From positions 7,710,501 to 7,774,500 of the forward strand of contig NC_133910.1 of the NCBI RefSeq assembly GCF_964199755.1: 64,000 nt of DNA, in the 5' to 3' direction. A program made the position numbers and the translations under genes. Positions 58,440 to 64,000 of the stretch are shown piece by piece. Position 1 is the stretch's first letter, and every line of letters starts with the position of its first letter. Origin of the DNA: Larus michahellis (Eukaryota; Chordata; Aves; Charadriiformes; Laridae). Under the pieces are notes generated by a model, which saw only the letters and a list, made by a program, of their open reading frames with translations, was not told where the DNA came from and did not search any database.

Positions 58440-59560
58440 TGGCAACTTTAAGGGCGCAACCCGGCTCTTGCATCGATAGCGACACACGCCAGCCCCGCCC
58501 CCAGCAGGCAGCCCGCCAGCCGGGCTGTACAAGGAGGGATTTCACCGTGTGAGACGCGGGTCTCCTGCCCTAACGCAGCCGCTTTGGAACGCGGTTGCCC
58601 CGCGGATTTGCAACGCGATGTATTTCGCTGCCGAATTACTTCATTTTCTTGTGCCTGTTGCAATTCCCTTCTCCCACATCTTCTTTCAGTGTGAAGCTCC
58701 CCAGCACTCCCCGTGCTCTCGCCCACCGAACGGGATCCACCGCCCCCGGCTCTCTGCCCATTTCGTGACCCCCATCCGGTCCGCTTCCCACCGACGTGCT
58801 CCCAAACACCCGGCAGCCCTCGCCTCACTGCGGCACCTATCCCCTTCCTCCCTTCCCGGTGCCCTCCGCAGCACTGCGGGCTCCCCTCGCCCCGTCCTTC
58901 CGCGCCGCCATCCTCCTCCTCTCCCCCCTCAGCCGCGGCACCCAGCAGCCCAGCCTTCCCTGCCGGAAAGCTGCGGCGGGGTATGGGCCGCGGAGAGAAC
59001 AGCGGCCGCAACAGCCCCCAGAAGGTCTCGGGGGCTCTGCCCGCATGAGCCCCAGGTCCCCCCGAGGGGCTGCGGCCTTCCCCGACCACTGCCCGGGAGC
59101 CAAGCGCGGACCCACCTCACAGGACGCCGCCATCTTGGCGCTGCCGCCGGTCACATGACCCCCACCCGCCGGAGGAAGGGGGGCCGGAGGCGGAGCGGCC
59201 GCCGTGGCCCCGCCGCCACCATGTGACGCCGGCGCCAGGGAGGACTCCGCGCGGCGGGTCACGTGAGAGGGGAGAGAAGATGGCGGCGGGCGGGCTGTGC
59301 GCGAGGTGCGGGGACGCGGCGGCGGCGGCTCCGGTGGTGGCTGATGGGGGGGGAAAGCGGGGGCGGCCCCGTCCCTCGCTGCCTCCGTGTCTCCCTCTCC
59401 GGGGCCGGGGGGGGCAGAGAGGGGTCCGGCGTCGGGGGGGAGCAGCGTCGGCGGAGGGAGGGTTAACGGCAGCGGGGCCCGCGCCGGCCTGGCCCCGCCC
59501 CCGCGCGCGCGGCGGGGCCCCGCCCCCTCCCTCAGTGAGGCGCCCGGCGGGGACCCACTG
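58440..59560. promoter_or_regulatory. Shared CpG-island promoter of DOLK and NUP188
   Basis: A CpG-dense region between two head-to-head genes. YY1-type boxes AAGATGGCGGC occur on the minus strand at 59136-59126 and on the plus strand at 59277-59287, pointing away from each other 140 bp apart; the plus-strand copy overlaps the NUP188 ATG. CACGTG/CACATG-like elements (TCACATGACC at 59151, TCACGTGAGA at 59259) lie between them. No TATA box is visible. Long GC-rich open frames on both strands here have no protein similarity I recognise and are composition artefacts. Confidence 0.7.
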
Positions 59561-62500
59561 AGGCGGCCAAATGTCGGTGTTAGTAGGGGCTTTTTAATGT
59601 TGTTTTTTGTTTGGTTTGTTTGTTTGTTTGTTTATTCTGCCGCATTGTAAAGGGTGAAATGGCACACGGAACTATTGGAAAGCTTTTGCGAAGCTGAAGT
59701 CGCGACTTGGCGCCGACATGTCGGCGGCGTCTGCCAGAGCGCCGCCCGGGGCTGCTCTCCTGAGGAGCGGGGCGTTCGCGGGGGTCTTTTTTTCAGCTTT
59801 TGGGCAACTCTTTGCAAGTGTAAAAATCAAAATAGAGGTGTGGGAAATGCGTAAGGGAAGTTGTTCAATGAATTCCAGGTTCAGCGATCACTTCAGATCA
59901 GTGCCTTCATTTGTGCTGAGCACGTTTTTTGGCTTTTATTGTTATATTTTTAGACTCTGCGGTGTTCTTAGATGTCTAATTTTTATTAAATTAGTATCTA
60001 TAAGTCCTAATGAGGACAAGAACACCACTGTTGTGCGTGATCACATAAAGAGAGCTTTCCTTCCTTAGCTGTCTTGGAGTCTAACGAATTGGCAACAAAC
60101 CCGGTCAGTTTTATTCACAGAAGAAGTTAGGAGGGAATGAAAAGTAGCAGGGTTGGTTCTGTGAGGCTGTTGCTCAGTTCTACAAAGCGATTCTTTTCTT
60201 GGTAAAATTTTGTGGCCTTTCAGTGCTCTGTGTGGGCTGGAGAGGTGGCACTCACACCTGGTTGCCAACCAAGTCATGGGTAGGTTTGTTAGCATATACA
60301 CAGGGAGGTGCACCTAACTATCAAGGAATTAGCAGGTAGAAATTATGTTGGTAGGTGTACTGGAAATAACAGGTCTTATCATTTAAGTGGCACGATGTGT
60401 TAGAAGTTACAGATGACTTTCACTGCCATAGAGAGTTATTTTGATGATGCCTTTCTAAAAATAAGTTAATGAGCGTTCTTGCTTTTGCAGACAGTCTTTG
60501 CGTGGGGAGCTGTGGTGTTTAACTCCTCATTTGTATTACGCTGCTATCAAATCAGCATTTGTCTAAGTTCCTGAAGTATTTTTTGGCACGTGTGCTTTTT
60601 CAGAGCTGTTGTAGAGAGACTAATTTTTCTGGATGCATGTCCCAGGGTCAGGATGTGATTTGTAATACCTTATAGTGCAGATCGGCTTTTCTACAGATTT
60701 GTCGGGTAGAAACAAGAAGCCAAGGGTAAATGCTCTGAAGATATGCGGCATATCATTCTACCTTATGTAAAGGTGCTGCAGTTTTTCACTTCGCCCGGTT
60801 TTATGTTCCACTTAGAGAGAAGGATGGAACTGTTAGAGAAGAATCTGGAGGAGAGCATTGATTGTAACTGAATAAAATATTGCTTTATACTTCCATTAGG
60901 TTTCTGTTTACTAACCTCAAACATCCAATTAGCAAAATCAAATTGAGCTAATAAACTGATATAAATGTGATACTTCTTTGATAGGAATTTGCAAGTCTTG
61001 TTATATCAGTTGTCACCCTCTTTGAGTCTTTCCTGGGTTCTTCCAGGACACCTGAAACTGATCAGCTAAAAACTAATGTTCCTTAAATCAGTTTTCTTAT
61101 ATTGCAGTGTGATCTGCTCTGAGTTAATTGCAGGTTTGAAAAGGTGTAAGCTAAATGGAAACCTGAAATAGTGTTCATCATTAAAATACTCTCCACCTTT
61201 TCCCTTTGTATACAGGAGCAGCAGAGAATTGTGGACAATTCTTCTGGGCAGATCAGCTTTAAGAGAACCAGTAAGTCTGTGTCTTGCTAAGCGGGTTTGC
61301 CCATCACTGAATGGACTCCATGGCCAAATGTGTCGTTTGTACATCTGTTTGAATATTAGTGAAAATATGTTTTGCTGCTTTTCCCTCTTCCTTGGTGCAT
61401 TTTTTGTTCCTCTGTCTCCACTACTTGTTCATTCTTCCACTCCTTGTTTATAGCTGCTTCGTGAACTGCCTGGAAGGGTGTATGTGAAAAGGTGGTTCCC
61501 TTTCTGGAGCGGACACAAGTGCTACTTTCTAGACTGGCTGGCCTGGGGTATTCATGAGTGGTACAGCCTGCTTCCTTATTTTCTGGGATGGAGCCCGTGC
61601 TTTCAAGAATTTGCCTTGAGGTTGGAAATCCAAATGTTTCTGAACCTAGTCCATTGCCTCCTATTTCCTCTCCCTTCCCGTGATTAGGCAAGGCAGCGAG
61701 CTTTCTCATACAATATGAACCTTGAATCAGTCTGAATCATAGATGCTGGTCTTGAGTTGTTCCTGTCTCTTTGTCGTGGTGGAATTTCTTTGCTTTGCTT
61801 AAATTTAACAAATCTGATACTTAGCAATGTACACTGAGGAATCTGTTCAGAAGTACTTGGTTCTTTTTTTAGGCACAGATTGCAGCAGAGTTGAACAAGC
61901 ACTGGCAGAGATTGTTAGAGGGACTTTCATACTATAAACCGCCAAGGTATAGTAATTGCTTGATTTTAGAGCTTACCTGGGGTCTCCCAGTAAGTAGAGG
62001 ACCATGTTGAATATTTCTCTCTGGTTACATAAAAAAAAGATTTTTATTCTCTTGCGTGACTTGAGATTTCAGAATAGGAATAGTAAGACAAAGTATTTAT
62101 TCCATATAACATTTTTGGGCATGAGATATAGACCAGAAACAAGTAACAGCAGTTTCTGCTGTCATTACTTACACTAGGTGGCTCTTAACTCTTGCCTCTG
62201 CTGAGCTGCAGCGATCATGTGCGAGGGTGCAGCCTGTGGAGAAGTGACTCCTCTCGACACTCAAGTAATTCCAGAAAGATAATGCAAATTCCCTCACTGG
62301 AGAAGGTGGAATGAATATAGCCTGCATTTATTATAGTAATAATTGTGAACAATATTGTGTGAAATATTGAAAAGCCATTGAGGAAAAAGCAAATGTTCAG
62401 TTTAAACTGATAAAACTGAAAACTCTGAAATTAAGCCTCTTTAGTTCATTCCTTGGGCTTGCTGCATTTTTCATGACTAAAATTTCTTTTTTCTTTAGTA

Positions 62501-63856
62501 CGACTTCCGCAGAAAAAATAAAAGCGGATAAAGATGTAGCTGCTCCACTAAAAGAGTTGGGTCTGAGGGTCAGCAAGTTTTTGGTGAGTGAAGATGCTAT
62601 TCTGATTATTTTTTATCCCAGCAATTGGAATGCATTGTTATTCGGATTCTGTTATTTACGTAAGCTTCTTGATGTTGAATGCAAACTTAAATTCCTTTCA
62701 GTTCAAAATAGTCTAAAGGATGTTAGAAGTACATGTTGGGGCTGTAGGGGAAAATTTTTAAAAACAGTTAATGACCTTGAGTTGTCTCAGTTTTCCTGCT
62801 TAACACACCCTCTTGCTGCAAAGGGCCCTGCTTTTTAGAAAGTCACGGGCTTTTGGTCTTTCTTGGGTTCTTTCCAGACATCTGCAACTGCTCAGCTAAA
62901 AATTGACATCCCTTAAATCAGTTGCTGTGTTTGAAAATACTGTCAGTTTACCTGCAAGGTTGTGTTCCTTCAAGCCAGAAGTTGGAATTCAGTGACTGGT
63001 GGTGGTATCTTTTTTTTAAAATCACCGTTATACTCCTTTTGCTGAAGTTAAAATGCCTAAATCGAAGTAACGTCAAAGCTTAGGTATTTTGCTTTGAACA
63101 GAAGTACCGACTAAAGCAAGCATCTTCCTGATGCAAAAAAAACTATTTTGACAAATTTTGGAAGTATTTGTTTTGAAGAGAAGAGCTGCCTGAATATTTG
63201 GAGGGAATCTTCGTCTTTAATGAATTCGGTTGCCTTTTATTCATTTCAAGCGTGTCTCTCTTTTTCAGGGTCTGGATGAAGAGCAGAGCGTGCAGTTGTT
63301 ACAGTGTTATCTCCAAGAGGATTACAGAGGAACAAGGGACTCCCTCAAGGTCCATAGCTCCCAATTATGTTCTATTTATTCCACATCTTTTCTTAATACC
63401 AGTAGTTTGTTGATGCACATGGTCACGTGTGAGTCTGAGTTCTGATTTGAAAATGGCTTTGTAGCTTTTATTCTCTGAACCTACAATGCTCAGGCGCCGC
63501 TTTAAGGAAATACGATAGGCCTAACTTTCTAGTACCCCTTCCTGCTTGAATCTCACTGCAGGGACTCAATTCCTTTCTCTATCACAGGAGTGCAGGAAAG
63601 CTACAGATTTGTGAAGGAGAATGAGTGGAGATGAAGAACAAATATGTAGTTACAAATGAGTGTTTTGTACTTTTGCAATCTGTCTTTCCAAAAGAAATGG
63701 AAAGAAAAATTGTCTTTTGTTTATTTCAGTCTTTTTTTGTGTGAGTACGTATTTTGTCAATAGGTATTTCTGCAGTAGCTAATTCTATATTTTGTTGTGT
63801 TTTGCTTACAGACAGTTCTTCAGGATGAAAGGCAGAGTCAGGCTCTGATGCTGAAG
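59280..63856 (+). CDS. NUP188: NUP188, inner-ring nucleoporin, 5' part only
   Basis: Six coding exons are visible: 59280-59305, 61216-61270, 61873-61946, 62499-62583, 63269-63349, 63812-63856, giving 122 codons in continuous frame; the rest of this roughly 1,750-residue protein lies right of the window. It is an alpha-helical scaffold nucleoporin of the NUP93 complex in the inner ring of the nuclear pore, with a role in pore permeability and membrane-protein import. The reading runs MAAGGLCARSSRELWTILLG, then AAELNKHWQRLLEGLSYYKP, KELGLRVSKFL, LDEEQSVQLLQCYLQEDYRG and VLQDERQSQALMLK, collinear with the mammalian N terminus. Start: the ATG is in the YY1-like box at the end of the CpG island, with G at +4. 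The donor after exon 5 (AAG/GTCCAT) is weak compared with the others. Confidence 0.95.
59615..59633. repeat. (TTTG)n microsatellite in NUP188 intron 1
   Basis: About four and a half units of TTTG directly downstream of the CpG island. Short and probably variable; no function suggested. Confidence 0.85.
61021..61100 (+). repeat. Diverged dispersed repeat, copy A (NUP188 intron 1)
   Basis: This 80-bp block aligns without a gap to 62851-62930 with 61 of 80 bases identical by hand count. Shared runs include CTAAAA and CCTTAAATCAGTT. It lies about 115 bp before the NUP188 exon 2 acceptor. The family is not recognised. Confidence 0.7.
62851..62930 (+). repeat. Diverged dispersed repeat, copy B (NUP188 intron 4)
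   Basis: Partner of the block at 61021-61100, same orientation, no indels over 80 bp. It starts about 270 bp after the exon 4 donor. Neither copy has coding potential or a recognised transposon terminus. Confidence 0.7.
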
Positions 63857-64000
63857 GTTAGTAATTTCCATTTGTATTTTCTATTGCAAAGATCTGTTGA
63901 CAAAGAACCGACTTTATTTCTGTGGATCCAGAAAATCTTGGAATAATTGAAGTATTCCTTCATATAAAGAACAGATTTTAGAAGATGCTTCTGAAATAGA

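Noticed and set aside
58549-59226. 225-codon plus-strand frame and matching minus-strand frames (213 and 141 codons)
   Set aside because: Pro/Ala/Arg-rich translations of a CpG island with no recognisable domain; stop codons are rare there because of base composition.

Overview
The window is vertebrate nuclear DNA and almost certainly avian. It holds six multi-exon or single-exon vertebrate genes with GT-AG introns, three CpG islands at gene starts, long AT-richer introns, and one clear CR1 LINE 3' end, the typical bird retroelement. The species cannot be named from the sequence alone. Gene order and orientation are SPOUT1(-), KYAT1(-), LRRC8A(+), PHYHD1(+), DOLK(-), NUP188(+). This is the order I know from human 9q34.11, so the segment is conserved synteny and not an accessory region.

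Layout. 306-4500 is SPOUT1, whose last exon or exons lie off the left edge. 4501-6367 holds the SPOUT1 CpG promoter, an 11-bp minisatellite of 13 units and the probable KYAT1 3' UTR. 6368-11765 is the complete KYAT1 coding region (12 coding exons, 425 codons). 11772-19480 has no recognisable coding exon. 19480-20290 is a CpG island with three YY1-type boxes, taken as the LRRC8A promoter; a probable non-coding exon follows at 21393-21518. LRRC8A coding exons are 31209-33365 and 36770-37045 (810 aa). 37046-46447 is 3' UTR and intergenic DNA with a CR1 fragment. 46448-53017 is the complete PHYHD1 coding region (11 exons, 291 aa). 53018-56183 is the tail-to-tail interval. 56184-57755 is DOLK in one coding exon (523 aa). 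58440-59560 is a CpG island shared head-to-head by DOLK and NUP188. NUP188 starts at 59280 and runs off the right edge after six visible coding exons (122 aa).

The genes are not an operon and are not one pathway: an RNA methyltransferase-fold protein, a PLP aminotransferase/beta-lyase, the obligatory volume-regulated anion channel subunit, a 2-oxoglutarate/Fe(II) dioxygenase, dolichol kinase and a nuclear-pore scaffold protein. What they share is a promoter style: SPOUT1 and NUP188 place a YY1-like AAGATGGCGG box over the start codon, DOLK/NUP188 has two such boxes pointing outward, and LRRC8A has three in tandem.

I found no undescribed multi-gene system. The most interesting unexplained items are the promoter-proximal minisatellite, an 80-bp diverged sequence pair in NUP188 introns 1 and 4, the YY1 arrangement, an unexplained 220-codon open frame at 44185-44847, and possible 5' UTR introns and a short upstream ORF. 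Exon boundaries were read by hand from splice signals, frame continuity and remembered homologous proteins; no alignment was run.
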